Assembly: GCA_013433145.1 (NCBI GenBank)
Contig: CM024168.1
Coordinates: forward strand, 1,488,001 to 1,552,000
Reading direction: 5' to 3'
DNA length: 64,000 nucleotides
Source of the DNA: Ascaris suum
Taxonomy: Eukaryota > Nematoda > Chromadorea > Rhabditida > Ascarididae
The translations under genes and the position numbers were made by a program. This document shows, in pieces, positions 1-16,830 of the stretch (its first letter is position 1; each line of letters opens with the position of its first letter). A model generated the notes under the pieces. It did not search any database and was not told the DNA's origin. It saw nothing but the letters and a program-made list of their open reading frames with translations.

Positions 1-310
1 TTCTCTTTTTTAAACTTTTATATGATTTTTTTCTGCTATTTTCCAGGTATTTTTTGTCTTTAATGAGGGATGAATATGAAAAGATATTTTTGCTTTTGAT
101 GAATTAATTTTCCTATTTTCCAGATATTTTTTCTATACGATGTGGAATAAATGTATGATAGAATATTATAGCATTTATTTTGCCCTTGAGATTCAAGATA
201 TTTCTCTTATTTTGAGTATTTTATATTATATTATGCAGGGTGGGGGGGGGGGGTATTAAATTTACTGGCTTTGTACTTACTATATAAACTAACTTCAAAT
301 TTTATTAGTG

Positions 311-342
<32 letters not shown>

Positions 343-1108
343 CATCTCACCCGTATTGTCATTGACTGAATATTGTATAATTGCTTTGTGGTATAGAAGC
401 GTCCACTATTAATTCAGTTATTTAACAGTAGGGTTTAGCCGGCCGATTTATATAATGGGGCAATTTTCAGATGTCGCAGATTTTAATTCATGAAATGTTT
501 AGAGTCTACTTTTGTTGAATGATTGCCAGGGGGTATGAAAAGAAAGAAGTAAGAAAGGACGCCTACCTATGCTAATTGATATGATGATAAGGACTGATAA
601 TGCTGATGTTTCACATGAGTGGAGTTGTTTTCAAGAATTGATTGTTAAGAATTGGTTTGTCTATTGATAACTTGGTGTTAATTATCAAATGATAAGTTGA
701 TAATGCTGAATTTCCTTAGTCGGTTTCCTTTTTGTTATAGAAAACTTTATAACGAACAACGTTCATGTCCTAGGGTTTTTGGAAGCTGACTTGACAAACT
801 GCTTCAACGGACAGATAGACCACCGAGATCATAATGCATTTTGCATAGTAAAGCAAAAATACATAGTAGAGTTTTGATGGTATTCGAATTCATTTCGGAT
901 GATGACATTTGCTCTATAACATTTCGATGAGACGGTTTGGTCTTTTAACTAAGAGATTACCACTCTTATACAATGAAACCATAAATCAAGAACTTGTTTA
1001 CTTGTACTAATCACTAACCTAGTGAGCCTTATAGCAGTTATTAGTAATAATCTCTTGATTTAAAAGGATGAGAATATTTAAGCTCTAAGAAAACGGACTT
1101 TTTTAAAG
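1..1108. other. AT-rich sequence left of the first visible NSF exon
   Basis: No exon is recognised here. I looked for the NSF N domain and the first AAA+ domain (Walker A of the GPPGCGKT type) in all + frames and did not find them. The stretch holds a run of 12 G at 242-253 and a short (TA)n at about 311-341. It is probably intron of the NSF gene, because the first visible exon at 1109 opens in the middle of the protein; this is inference from the downstream exons only. Confidence 0.5.
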
Positions 1109-5193
<4,085 letters not shown>

Positions 5194-5224
5194 ATATTTC
5201 GAATGTAACAATTTCGTTGCATAA

Positions 5225-5230
5225 AATAAA
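5225..5230 (+). terminator. poly(A) signal AATAAA of the NSF gene
   Basis: AATAAA 32 nt after the NSF stop codon. Cleavage 10 to 25 nt downstream would fall inside the last exon of the convergent minus-strand gene, whose stop codon is at 5234-5236. Confidence 0.6.
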
Positions 5231-5233
5231 TTT

Positions 5234-5521
5234 TTAGTAATATAATATGCTTGCTTGTATTTCTGCAGAAATATGTGCGCCTACGTAAACTTCCGGCTTA
5301 TCTAATATAAGCACCTCTTGAGTCAAACTAGTCAATGGTGTCATCTCTGTGATGTGAATATCCAAGGAATGGCTTTATAGATGTATTTTATCAGTCGCGT
5401 TTTCACTTACCTGAGAATCGTCATTTACCTGTGAATCCCATTGCATAAATGAGCCGATGACGAGGAAGAGCTGTGAACATTCATCTGGAAGATTACGCAA
5501 AGAAAAACATGCGGGAATGCT
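5234..5521 (-). CDS. unidentified protein, last two coding exons, convergent with NSF
   Basis: Read on the minus strand: an exon 5521-5411 (37 codons, acceptor CTAATTAG, donor CAG|GTAAGT) and a last exon 5344-5234 (36 codons and TAA). The intron between them is 66 bp; both exons start and end in phase 0. A further upstream exon ending at 5603 (AAG|GTAGCA, in phase 0, 81-bp intron) is likely and may start near 5658. The protein end contains SLRNLPDECSQLFLVIGSFM, then a segment with PEVYVGAHISAEIQ. I do not recognise the family and see no signal peptide or membrane segment in this part. Strong donor, short introns of normal size, consistent phases and GC above the surroundings support a real gene; no AATAAA is seen on its strand. 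Its stop lies only 40 bp from the NSF stop. Some alternative frames are also open here, so the model needs a transcript. Confidence 0.42.
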
Positions 5522-5769
5522 CTAATTAGTGAAGGAACATTTATTAATGCAACATGACGGCGAGGTGTGCTAGTGAAGGAAGGGGAAGCCGATGGCTGCT
5601 ACCTTAAGAGATATTTCTTTGGCGGTGATAAAAGCGTATGTGTAATTTTTATGGCAGCCTCAATCGTCGTGACATCATTCGTAGCAAAGAACAAGCAACA
5701 GTGACTTCAGTTTCACAAGGATTTGAAAAAAAAAAGCATTGACGTCAGCATTTTAAAAAAATTTTTGAA

Positions 5770-5988
5770 ATGCCAATCAACGCTTTATATTTAAAGACTG
5801 TGGTCGATCGTGAAAATCCGATCATTGAGCATAGAGTTGGCCAGTATTTGCTTCGTAGTGTTTGCCGTATTTCTATCCCATTCAAAGTTATTCGTCAGTT
5901 ATGTGCAGTTGAAATTGATCACATATCAATGCTATCCATTTCGCATTCGTTGGGTTTTTTCCGACCTTTTATAAATTTATATTTGTAA
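5770..5988 (+). CDS. hypothetical 72-residue open frame
   Basis: ATG to TAA frame with balanced composition, for example KTVVDRENPIIEHRVGQYLL, followed by a region rich in Ile, Val, Cys and Ser. GC is above the flanks, and the reverse strand is broken by stops. No good acceptor or donor borders it, no family is recognised and no signal peptide is evident. It could be a single-exon gene, an exon of an unseen gene, or chance. Confidence 0.22.
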   Translation: MPINALYLKTVVDRENPIIEHRVGQYLLRSVCRISIPFKVIRQLCAVEIDHISMLSISHSLGFFRPFINLYL

Positions 5989-7890
5989 TGTGCGCTAGGT
6001 TATGATTATGCCTATGCGTATGTTTACATGTGTATATAACGTTTGTGCCTGTCCATCCGCTTATCTATCTGTTCAACGATTTCAACTATTGAATCACACC
6101 AATGCTAACGTCAAAAATTTTAATGAGTATTTTCTACGCATATAATGATATTCAAATCAATTTTTAAATTGGATCACCAATTTCAGAAGTAGCTCATAGA
6201 TGCTTAAATATGCTGAATATTCTACACACGTTGAGTTTTAACCGAAACAACTGGCACGTACCTATTTTCTGAGTAAAAATTTGTCATCGCAGGTGTTTAC
6301 CGCTAGCTGACTGGTTGTAAATATAACCCGTCTAGCTGGTAAAGTGAGTGTGGTTTTTCGCCATATTCGAGCATTTAAAACATCGACGAGCAAAAAACTA
6401 TCATGAAAGCAAATAAACGATCATTGTCCGGTACAAAATCGACCAAATCTCGCGCATCATAGACTCGCTAGTTTCCGAGTGGAAATTGCCTGACTCATAC
6501 GGACACCACTTTTTTTTTTAAAGCACATTTGCAAGAAACGCATAAAGAGAATCTACCATAACAGTTTAGTTACGATCGGTTGGTTCACTTAAGTTTAAGC
6601 TTTTCCTTCGACCACGATTTACAAAAATGCAAATCTTTTCCTAAAAGTTTGGATACTCTCTTTTCTTTCTCCTTCTCTATGTCAGAAAATATTACCTGCA
6701 TGCATAGCTAAAACTTAACGAGAGGAAGCAAGTAAAAAGATTCGAAACCGTTATAATTAATAAACCAAATCTTATGGAAAAAAGCTAAACGCATATTTAA
6801 TTTTTTCAATAAAAGCCATAGCCATAAAAAAAAAACAAGACATTGTTTGTTTGAAAAATCATAGAAAAATACCTCGAAAATTTTGATTTTCCACCTTCCC
6901 TCCTATACGGGAAACACCTGAGGGTATTCTATTCTTATGTTTAGTTTAGGAAAAAATTCTTTCATAGGAAAGTTTCCTAATGCAAAAAGTTTTGCATTAA
7001 CTATGCGTGAAGAGATACAATGTTATCGCATTTTGAGTGCTAAACGCACAATTATTAACTCAAAAAATGGGCAAAAAAAACTATGGAGAATAAAATCGAT
7101 GCAAATTTTCTCATGTGACAAAGGAAGGAAAGTGAAGATATTCGAGTTAGTCGAGCAAAATGAAACAAAATTTTTGAAGATGAATTGAACGAAATTATTC
7201 TTGAACTGCTGCAAGAAAGAAAAAAAGAACTAAAGCATTTGATTTGGAAAAAATGAAACCGATCGGAAAGGTCAAGGTAAGAGGAACAAAGAAAACTCAA
7301 CGTAACGAAGATAACGTGGACGAAGTGAATTGGAAGTTTGTTTTTTGTTGAGTATTCTAAGCGGATTTTCAAGTTTAAGACGATCGCAGGAAGGCATTTT
7401 TTTTTCTTGGTTAAGTCAAACAATTTTTGCAAATTGCTCGAATCGAGCATATGAGTGTAGAGAATTTTAAAACTTTCCCATAGTTGACTATAAACCACAT
7501 TAAGCCGCACTATGCAGGTAGCACGGCTATTTTTATGGACTTAAACTTATATATTACTTGTAACGGTGTCGTCTCAAGCACCTGTGATAAGACGGATCGA
7601 TTTAACTTTTTCAGTAAACAAATATACTCAATTGGAGAGTAACATCTCGTTGTTCATGCACAAAGACCTTATAATTTCTCAGATTTATAGACTTAGTAAG
7701 GTGTGTTCATTTAAGGCAGACTTCATTGTAAAGGATTGCTTTAAAAATATAAGGACAAGTGTTTTAATGTAAATCTAGTGGAAAACTATTTATATAGAGC
7801 ATTAATTAGCAAACTAGAATTAGTGTATAAGTTCGTTTACCCCAATAGAGAGGGTATCAGAAGTTTGATTAAACGAAATCTTTTACGGGA
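5989..7890. other. no supported gene
   Basis: AT-rich sequence. Several open frames on both strands between 6937 and 7510 overlap each other across a purine-rich stretch; no one of them is clearly favoured. A good donor-like AAG|GTAAGA at about 7278 is present but cannot be tied to a convincing exon. Confidence 0.4.
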
Positions 7891-7891
7891 C

Positions 7892-9500
7892 TTTAGTATC
7901 TTTCGCTTATTAACCATGCAAGCTTAAGGGAATGATCTATGCAGGTCTCACCTCTTCATAGTAAGATCGCTTTTAACACATATAAAGATTTATTGATTAA
8001 CGCATTCCAAAATTACATTGTCAGTGATGCAATATTGCGTTAATATGATCTATACACACAACACCTTAAATTAGCATTTATTTACGTATATATTGTCATA
8101 GGGCGTCTAATTATTTTATTACGGTATTCTTTTAGGGTATTTCTTCGAGAGAATCTTTTAGTCGACTTGAAATTTTCGCTTTGTTTCGATAAGTTTAACG
8201 TTAAACGTAGATCATATAAATATTGCTCTACCCGCGACACTCTGCTCGCTCGATGCCTCAGCAGTGACACTCACGCTTATCGATCGCTGATCGTCATTGT
8301 TATTGCTGTCGTTAACTCATCTTTTGCTTTGTTTCTTAAACTATACATATTTTTAGCTTTGTATTTTTCAATACACCGTGCTTTCTAATATATTTTAAGG
8401 CACTCTGGTTCTTGTACTCAATTTTTCTATTACACTATACTTAGACTTTTATTTTCCTTTATTACTGCCTGTTTCCCGTTTTTATAGTTGTTTACTTTTA
8501 CATTTTAATATAACCTCCTGCACTATTCTCCAGTATATTACTATTAGCACATTTATTCAAAACTTTTTATCTCCATTGTTTCAAGATTTTATGACCATCA
8601 CCAAAGTATTTATTATAATTTTAATTTTCAATTTTTTGTTAAGGTTACTTCAATATAACCCTTTGGTTTCCTACTTAGCACTAGATTTTACATCAACTTT
8701 TGATGACGGTTATTGTTGCACATACTAATATTTATCTCTTAAGATAGTAAAATTCAGTTTCATATAATACTCAAACTTGTAGGGTAATTATATCTTAACA
8801 GTTAGGTACGTCTATATACGTAACGGTATGTTTGTAGTGAGAAGCTTGATTAGTCGTTAATGTCACACCTCCTTACTACACATTAGCGTTAATGGCTTTT
8901 TATTGTTCTTCTCACGTAACTTCTCCTCCTGGCTAGACATAACCTCTACTCGTAGAACTAGCAAATGGAGCACAGTGGTAAAAGGTGCTTAAGTTCTACT
9001 TCTGAAGCGGCTGTGTTGGAAAAAAGGAAGAAACCCGACTATGACGATGACTTAGGTGCTATTGTTCGTAACTTTTGTGTTTATTACATATTTTTCGTTA
9101 TATACATTTTGCCAATAGATTTTGCCAATACATTTCTTCTTCTGTTTCTTTTCCTTTTGCTTTTTTAAAACACAATTAAGCTGCCTTTATAGCTTCGCAT
9201 ACTAACAGAGTTATGCGTATCGTTCTGACAATCGCCTGCGCATAACTCAGGTGCACACATCAACGGATAAGGGCCGAAACATGGTCGCTTTTGTTCTCCT
9301 AGTTAATCTATTCGCATCTTACCTTTTGCATTCTTAACACCTAGTCTCTTAATAGTCGTCTACTGCCTCCATATTTGCACACTGCGAAATGTTTCCCTTT
9401 ATCCTATATTTTCTTATTTCTGTTTCTCCCAGAACGACATTTACCTATTGGTCTTTACGCATGTTATATACATAATGGTCTCTTCATTATTATCTATCCA
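7892..9500 (+). repeat. tandem segmental duplication, left copy
   Basis: About 1.6 kb that aligns along its whole length with 9545-11226. Anchors include the block near 8210-8250 against 9895-9935 (AAATATTGCTCTACCCG in both) and 9184-9300 against 10909-11025 (CATACTAACAGAGTTATGCG in both). The offset grows from 1654 to about 1726, so the copies differ by indels as well as substitutions. The edges are approximate. Confidence 0.85.
8965..9168 (+). CDS. small membrane-protein-like frame, copy 1 of a tandem pair
   Basis: 67 residues: a polar N-terminal part of about 30 residues with the basic block EKRKK, then a strongly hydrophobic segment with NFCVYYIFFVIYILPIDF followed by a Leu/Phe-rich tail, so one or two membrane segments are possible. 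The neighbouring copy at 10685 keeps the ATG, the frame and the pattern; many of the differences are in third codon positions or exchange similar residues (Val/Ile, Ile/Met, Val/Leu). That suggests a translated protein rather than chance. No known family is recognised. There is no clear promoter, and part of the frame could be an exon followed by intron. Confidence 0.4.
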   Translation: MEHSGKRCLSSTSEAAVLEKRKKPDYDDDLGAIVRNFCVYYIFFVIYILPIDFANTFLLLFLFLLLF

Positions 9501-9544
9501 CTCAGCTATTCATGTCTAACTTATTAGGTTCTGTATGACTATAA

Positions 9545-11226
9545 CTTTAGTTTCTTAGGCTTATTGCCTATGCAGGCATAATGGAGTGATTTATACAGGC
9601 CTTACCACTTACAGTACGATCGCTTTGACCATAATACAAAGATTTATTGATTAGTGCTCCCCAACACTGTTTTAGCAATGATACAACATTGTCTTTTACA
9701 TATGCTGTACGCACAACGTCCTAAACTAGCATTTATTTGCGTAATTTTACATCTTTATATTGTCATATAATATTCGCGTATTAGTTTCAGTAATTTATTC
9801 TGTCATTTTTGTATTAGTATTCTTCGTCAGAATCTTTTAATGAACCTCAAATGTCATTCATTTGTTTCGATAGTATACCTATCATAGATAAGATTAAACG
9901 TAGATCATAGAAATATTGCTCTACCCGGGTTAACGCTGTGAGGTCGATGTTGTCAACACTGACACTTCAGCTTATCGATTACCGATCATCGTTACCCAAC
10001 GGTGTCGATGAGGCATCTTTTTGCCTTGTAATATAAACTATACAAATTTTTAGCTTTGTATTTTATGTACATCTAACTTTTTAAGCATGGCCTAAACATA
10101 CTCTAATTCTTACACTCGCCTTTTATATTAATCTATTCTTAGGCTTTGATTTTCCTTTATGACTGCCTGCTTCCCCATTTTTATATGACTCTCCTCTTTT
10201 GCGTTTTAATATAACCCTCAACATGATTTTCCATAAGATCATTAACATATTTCCTCAAAATCTTTTGACCTGCTTTACTTCAGCTTATCGACGAATTTAC
10301 ACGAACATTACCTACATATTTATGTTACACAATATCTTTAATCTCTTTTATTTTAATTTCAATCCGCTTGATTGAGGTTACTTTAATACCTCGCCCTTTG
10401 GTTTCCATTATTTTATAACACCTTTTATGACAGTTACCGTTAGGCGTACTATTATTTATCTCTCAAGGGATTATAATTCAGTTTCATATAATACTCTAAA
10501 CTTCATGGTAGTATATCTCAGCAAAATAGGCCCATACGCCCAACGATGTGTTTGCAGTGAAGGTTTTATTAATCGTTAGTGTCATGCGTCTTTACCACGT
10601 GTTTGCGTTTAATGCTGTTGTTTTTCTCGCGTAACTCTTTTCCCCTGGCTCTTTGGCTACAAGCTGTCCTTGTAGAACCAGCAAATGGAGCGCGGTGGTA
10701 AAACGATCTCAAGTTCAACCACTGGAACAACTCTTTTAGAAAAAAGGAAGAAAGCGGACTACGGCGAAGAGGTGAGTGCTATTGTGTACAACTTTTGTAT
10801 TTACTACGCATTTTTCTTAATGTACATTTTACCTGTAGATTTCTTTTTTCCATTTCTCCACTTCCTTTCTTTTCTACTGCTCTCTCTCTATTCGCAATTA
10901 AGTTGCCTCTATAGCTTCTCATACTAACAGAGTTATGCGTATCGTTTTGACGTTGGCCCGCGCACGAGTCTAGTGCACATATCAACGGATAAGGACCGAA
11001 GTGTGATCACCTTTGTTCTTGTAGGTAATCTGTTCGCATCTTACCCTTTGCATCCCTAATATCTAGTCTCTTAACCGTGCCCTATTTCTCCTATGTTTGT
11101 ATTCGCGAAATGTTTTCTTTTGCCTTTAATTCTTTTTCCGCTAATTCCGTTCAACCCATATTGCCCATACTTCTCTTGATCTTTACTCCTTTTATGTATT
11201 TCATGAACTCCTCGTTATTATCTATA
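9545..11226 (+). repeat. tandem segmental duplication, right copy
   Basis: Second copy of the 1.6 to 1.7 kb unit that begins at about 7892, separated from the first by about 45 bp. Similarity is highest just after the small open frame (10905-11030). The similarity ends near ATTATCTATAG at 11226; the left copy reads ATTATCTATCC there, so the left copy lacks the acceptor-like AG. Confidence 0.85.
10685..10927 (+). CDS. small membrane-protein-like frame, copy 2 of a tandem pair
   Basis: 80 residues; same design as the frame at 8965: polar start with LEKRKKADYGEE, then hydrophobic NFCIYYAFFLMYILPVDF, then an aromatic/Leu-rich tail, longer than in copy 1. The sequence GAGGTGAGT after the polar part looks like a splice donor in this copy but not in copy 1. 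An alternative model therefore splices the first 30 codons to a basic, Lys-rich frame that opens at 11227 and stops at 11358. Conservation of the hydrophobic part between copies argues for read-through translation. No family is recognised. Confidence 0.38.
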   Translation: MERGGKTISSSTTGTTLLEKRKKADYGEEVSAIVYNFCIYYAFFLMYILPVDFFFPFLHFLSFLLLSLYSQLSCLYSFSY

Positions 11227-12797
11227 GTCGAAAAAAAACGAGTAAAAAAGCGTGTAGATAATATTGCGGAATATGCGGAATTGTCGGTGAATAAAAAGAC
11301 CACCGAGGTATCGCTCACCTCCAGCAAAAGGTCCGCTTATGCATCAGTTATTTGCTAAGTTCACTGTTCAGAAAGTGCCAATGAAAATACTTCGGGCGGG
11401 ACATCAACGTTGCTGCAATGAGTAATGCATAAGGTTCCTAAAGCAAGCACTCTCTAACGAAAGGAATATTCGGGGGGGGGGGGGGGTTCAGTGTGTAAGA
11501 CGAGAGGTTGGAAGGGGGAGAAGAAGGATTGCAATATTCGTATACGTTTTGCTTCCTTTCATTGCGGTGGTACGTTCATGAGTTATTGATCTATGAGGAC
11601 GTGGATTGTCACGTGCTATTCATCTCATTGGAAATTTCTAACTAGGCCTATACCTAAAGGTGATTAATTTTTTTTTCTTAAAATTTATATCCTCCTTCGA
11701 TTGACATTAACCGCATTACCTTCAACTATAAGAAAACGACAGTGACAAGTTAATTCAGCCGGTCTTATTTAAGCCCTCAAAAATTACGTTGAACTTTGTA
11801 AGAATAGTATTCACTCGTCGTTTTAGCCACCATCCAGTTGACATTTCAAGGCCAATGGCTACACTTATAAGTCTCAACACCAACCCACCTTAACGTTTCA
11901 AACCAAATCGAAGGTTGTTTTCGTCAGGTTCGCATATACTTATAATTTGCACTTATGATGGAATTATTTCGTTAAAGAATTATGTATTTATTATACACGG
12001 CCTCAAATAAGCCAACCCTCCATCGATATATCTCTGTTCAAGTCATACGCTAGGTACTATTTCTTGAACTTTGAATGAAAATAACTCTTCTCAAGAAAGC
12101 CTCATCCATCTCACTTATAGGAATGATTGACTCGCTGCCTACTCAGTGGAAATCGAGAGGGTTACTCAAAATGATATGGTGGACCTCATTGTTGGTGCAA
12201 CAGATTTGAAGGTGAAATTTTGGAGAATTCATATGGTACATCTTGCTAGTGATTTCCTTGACATCACATGTTCGATCGTGTGGATTTTTCATGTGATCTG
12301 CATTGTAGGCATCATGTGGTGAGCTTCGTAAACTTCACGTGATTAAATCAGAAAACATTTCGCAATTACTAACAGTGAATAGTTGCTTGTCGTTGATCAG
12401 CAATTTGTTCTTTTCTTATCCTCTCCAACATTTTTTGCCGGAAAGAAGCTAAATTTCAATGATGAAAGATCATTTCTTAAAGAAATATCCGCACCCTCGC
12501 TGTGATGCCTGCATATTAAATGACTGCTCCATTCGGCTTCTCAGTGAAAACCAAATTTTCTTCAAATATCAGAAGCTAGATCTGAGATAAACTTATGGTT
12601 TCGATTGTGTGCCCGATTCAAATCCTTAGCAACCTACGAAAGGTTTCACAGCTCATTGTTTAATAACGCAAGAGGCGTAATTTTTTATGTCTAACGCGAT
12701 GAAGCGTCGATTCCGAGGTTTGAAACGTTGCGAAGCGCACGAATTCCGTTTACACTGATTGACTGTTCAGCATTCCCTCTGTGAGTAATTGCCGTCG

Positions 12798-12910
<113 letters not shown>

Positions 12911-14044
12911 TCGCATATCTGTCAATTTAATAGTTGAATTATTGGCTTGACTTGGTCGATTATCTGCTTTATTCACTAGACCAACCGAGTTTAATAACTA
13001 TGTGGTACATTTGTCGATGGAAATAGTCCGCCGAATGCTAGGTACTATGGAAATCGGTTTGTGCATTTAATTAGAATTTATCCCCACCTGTCATTAACGC
13101 ACATATCAAATTATCGTTGATTGCAAAGACGTTCTTAATTACACAGATCACGCTTGTATTAGCCCAAAATCATGAACACTAATATAAGAGAACACATTAA
13201 TTTCTATCTCATAATGAAAATTTCCGTCGTTATTTATTTCAACAATCAACTAGTGATCATTTTTTACGTATTCAGGCATATTATTTTGTCAGTATGGTGA
13301 GTTATATTGTTTTGTTGCTAAAAGGCGCCGTTCAGCGATGTCTAAAGATCGGATCTCCCTCGGGAAATCGCCGTTTATACCGACCCTCGTCGACGCTTCT
13401 TATTCTAGTTGATTTTCTTCACTAAAATTTTTGCTTGCCTGGTATCAGCCAACAATCTGTGGTTATCGGTGTTTTCGCCTTTTTTTTTTTGAATCTGCCT
13501 TAAACACTGCGATCTTCTGGTTTTTTTTTCATGTCTACCGATTTTTTGTTGCTCGTAAAGGTTTATCTGCTGCAGCGATTTATCGATCCGTTCGCATCGT
13601 CAACGTGATTTCATTCATGTTTTCTTTACTTTATCCTATCGCATGTTAGTATGGATCACTCTCAACGCAGAGTATTTTCATTGTGATTCATTCATTGCTA
13701 AAATATTTATCTTTTCAATAACCATTCTGTACGAAAATATTTTCTTCGTTAACTTTGTTTAATTTATTCATTCATGCGTCCGGTTGCTTCATAATTTTTT
13801 TGATTTCTAATGGATAATTTTTTCAAAAAATAGTGCTTTTTGACAATTCCGACGAGGCACTTTTATATATAAGTGAGCTTTTTTTTCTACATTTTCAGGT
13901 TTTCTATCCATGGATATTGACTTTCAAAGAAACACAGTCCCTCTTTTTTGTATTCCCAACATGAAATTGTAATTTTTTGAGATAATTCCTTCCTATACAA
14001 TTCGTTTATAGCAAATTCTTGAAATGTTTTGATGATAAAGGTGA

Positions 14045-14069
14045 GGGGGGGGGGGGGGGGGGGGGGGGG
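14045..14069 (+). repeat. poly(G) run, 25 bp
   Basis: Twenty-five consecutive G, the longest homopolymer of G or C in the window. It could fold as a G-quadruplex. Its length is likely to vary between individuals or by sequencing error. Confidence 0.95.
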
Positions 14070-14895
14070 AATGATGTTAATAATATTATTTCATTTAACC
14101 TTATTTTATGAATTTTTTTATTTTTCTATTTATATTAGATTAGCGATTTTTAATAGAGCTCTTAACGGAATCGCAGTCAGCATTTTCAATGTTTATATCA
14201 ATTTTTGCGATCTTAAGGCGTATATTCATTTCCATCGAGAGCATTCAGAGAGTGCGAATTTTTGTGGATAAAATTAAATTAGAAATTGAAAAAATTAATA
14301 ATTGCAAAAATTATGATTTGAATTTTTATATGCCCTCATTACAACAACGAAAACTGATAAACATTTTCAGCCGAGAAATTGTGCGTTTTTTTTTCTTCGA
14401 ATTTTGGATAATTTCCAACTTTGGATGAGCGTTAAGCAACTATGAGAAAGTTTTATATGGATCAATGTTTCGCATGTAATTTCATGCGGCGATGGGGCTT
14501 AGCGTAATCTAGGTAAAAGATGTTATATTCATATATTTTTCATCCTCGATATCGTATATCAAAGCGAATTTTCGCTTATATTTGCCCGATCCTTGACGAA
14601 AGAATCGATTTTGAAATATGCTGAAAATTTACTACTTCTATGGCACTTCATACTCTTGGATAAGGCAAATTCATTGAATTTCCCTCCATTCATTTTTATC
14701 GTTGGTTTGGCAACTATCCAAAATTTGAAGAATTCGATGCAAAATTTCAATGATTAGTAAAAATTTATTTTACATCTCCGAAGTACTACTCTACTAGAAT
14801 GCCATTCAGAGAAAAAAAATCGGCAAAATATTCGTTTCTTTAAACTATGAATTCGGGCTTAACTTGATAGATGGGTTGAAAGAAATAGGAAGAGA

Positions 14896-14896
<1 letters not shown>

Positions 14897-14977
<81 letters not shown>
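14897..14977. repeat. (TA)n microsatellite, about 81 bp
   Basis: Uninterrupted TA dinucleotide tract. Confidence 0.98.
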
Positions 14978-14979
<2 letters not shown>

Positions 14980-16790
14980 ATCCACTGATTGCAGTAGACT
15001 GTTCATGATTTCATTAGATTGTTTTGAAGTAAGTAGCGGAATATTTGTTTCAATATGTCCTTTATGAAGTGAAGATCAATATTAGTACGTTGACTGTCGT
15101 TAAAACTGTATGGAAACTGTGTACGTAGCAGTGCTAACCGGACAAATATCAATGCTAATTTTAATAATTCTGCAAATTATGCATGTAAAAGAGGTCTTGG
15201 CTGATTTTTGCTTTGAAACTTGAAGCGTCCCCGCTGTATGCTTAAAAATTTCATCGGCTCATGCTCGCTTCGGCTCTTAAAATAATTTCATCTCGAAAAA
15301 AAAAAACAATTCTTTGCACGTAAATGATGTCGGGGCAAAGTTTCGCTGATGCAGCGAGCAAGAAAAAAACTGATGCAAAAAATTTGCTTAACACTCGTCA
15401 TCCATTGGTTCATAGTCACAAGCTAAACATAGCGACATTGGCGAGCGAGTATTAGCAAAAGATACCGCCCACATACCTTTCGTTCAAACTTCAGGTGTCT
15501 TTCTGACTTCTAGATGGTAAAGTTCGGGCAACATGTAAGTCCAATTCATTCAAAAGCAAAAATTTGTTAGCTTATCAACTCTATTTAGAAGTCAAAGGCA
15601 TATATTTCTTTGCAAAACTGCCTCATCGTTAAGGCTAATGGAAAAGTCTTTCGAAATTAGGCTCTTCACAATTCGTATGCAACAAATATTTCGCAATCCA
15701 AGAAAAAAAAAAGAGTTGTTTTTGATGGGAAAATTGAAATGAGCTGAAGTTTTATGGGTTACAGTTTATGGGATGACATCGACGACACAGCTCTCTCTCA
15801 TTACTAACAACTAATTAACGAAAATCTAATGCACACATACAACATGCATATCGTTTCATTAGAAATTCCATTGGCAATTTTAGCTTCAAATATGCACGCT
15901 AGCGTTGCACATTTTTATTTCCCTTTGGGAGATGAAGCAATCGACCATAGCTATACGACAGTAGACGAACGAATTAAAGCTAATCAGTGAGGTTCATGAA
16001 CGCATGAACGCAATTTCGATTCAATTCAAGTTTTTAGTTGTGCTGTTCGATTTGAAAGTGAGGGGAATTTGCGATTGGATAACGAGAGTTTTACATAAGC
16101 TGAATTTTTTTTTTATTCATATAATCCAAACTTTGATATCTAAGAAAAAAAAAGTTTACCCAATGTATGATGTAAAACGGTTAGGAAAGAAAATTGAATA
16201 ATTTTCAAAGACATACAAACGATTCACAATCTCGCAAAACAATTCTATGCATACTTCTGCGGAAATTTGCAAATCGTTTGCTTCTATCGAAAATCATGAT
16301 GTTTTCCAGTTGCGATTTCCTCGAGATTTGCAAATCTGCTGCAGACAAATCCACACAAAATATCACACAAAATATCAGCAAAGCCTAAATAATTAATTCC
16401 AAATGAACGTTTTGTGCACCTCCTATAGTATACAGTTGTTTTTAAGTTGCACGTATCGTTCCAACTTGATGAGCGATTCCTAAATTTTCCTAGAAAAAGC
16501 TCATAATGAGATGCAGAAATAAGGAGAAAGAAAGAAAGAAGGGCAAGAATTAGAAGCTGCTGCTATGCAACCGATTGTCGTTGATTCTTAGATACGTTGA
16601 CGTGTTTGTTTCTATGTGAAACCATAATATGCCTCTGTTTTAATTCAAATATGCTGCTCCAACTAATTACTTTGATGTCTGATTATGTGCATTTTTTTTT
16701 AAATAGTTAAAAGGTGTTTTGTTGAAATTTTCAGCAACTTGTTTGCTATAAAGGCTAAAAGAGAGAATTGCACAGACAAAATGTCGTTCT

Positions 16791-16830
16791 GCGCGAAAAT
16801 TTTCTATTTTGCGCGAAAATTTTCTATGGA
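16791..16830 (+). repeat. direct tandem repeat, 20 bp x 2
   Basis: GCGCGAAAATTTTCTAT occurs at 16791 and again at 16811; the units differ only in the last three bases. Confidence 0.9.

Noticed and set aside
780..895. Open + frame after TCCTAGG, considered as an upstream NSF exon
   Set aside because: It does not match the end of the NSF D1 domain and has no donor.
7055..7510. Minus-strand open frame of 151 codons, the longest without a microsatellite
   Set aside because: It is Phe/Ser/Leu-rich and is the complement of a purine-rich stretch; three other frames are open over the same bases and there are no splice borders.
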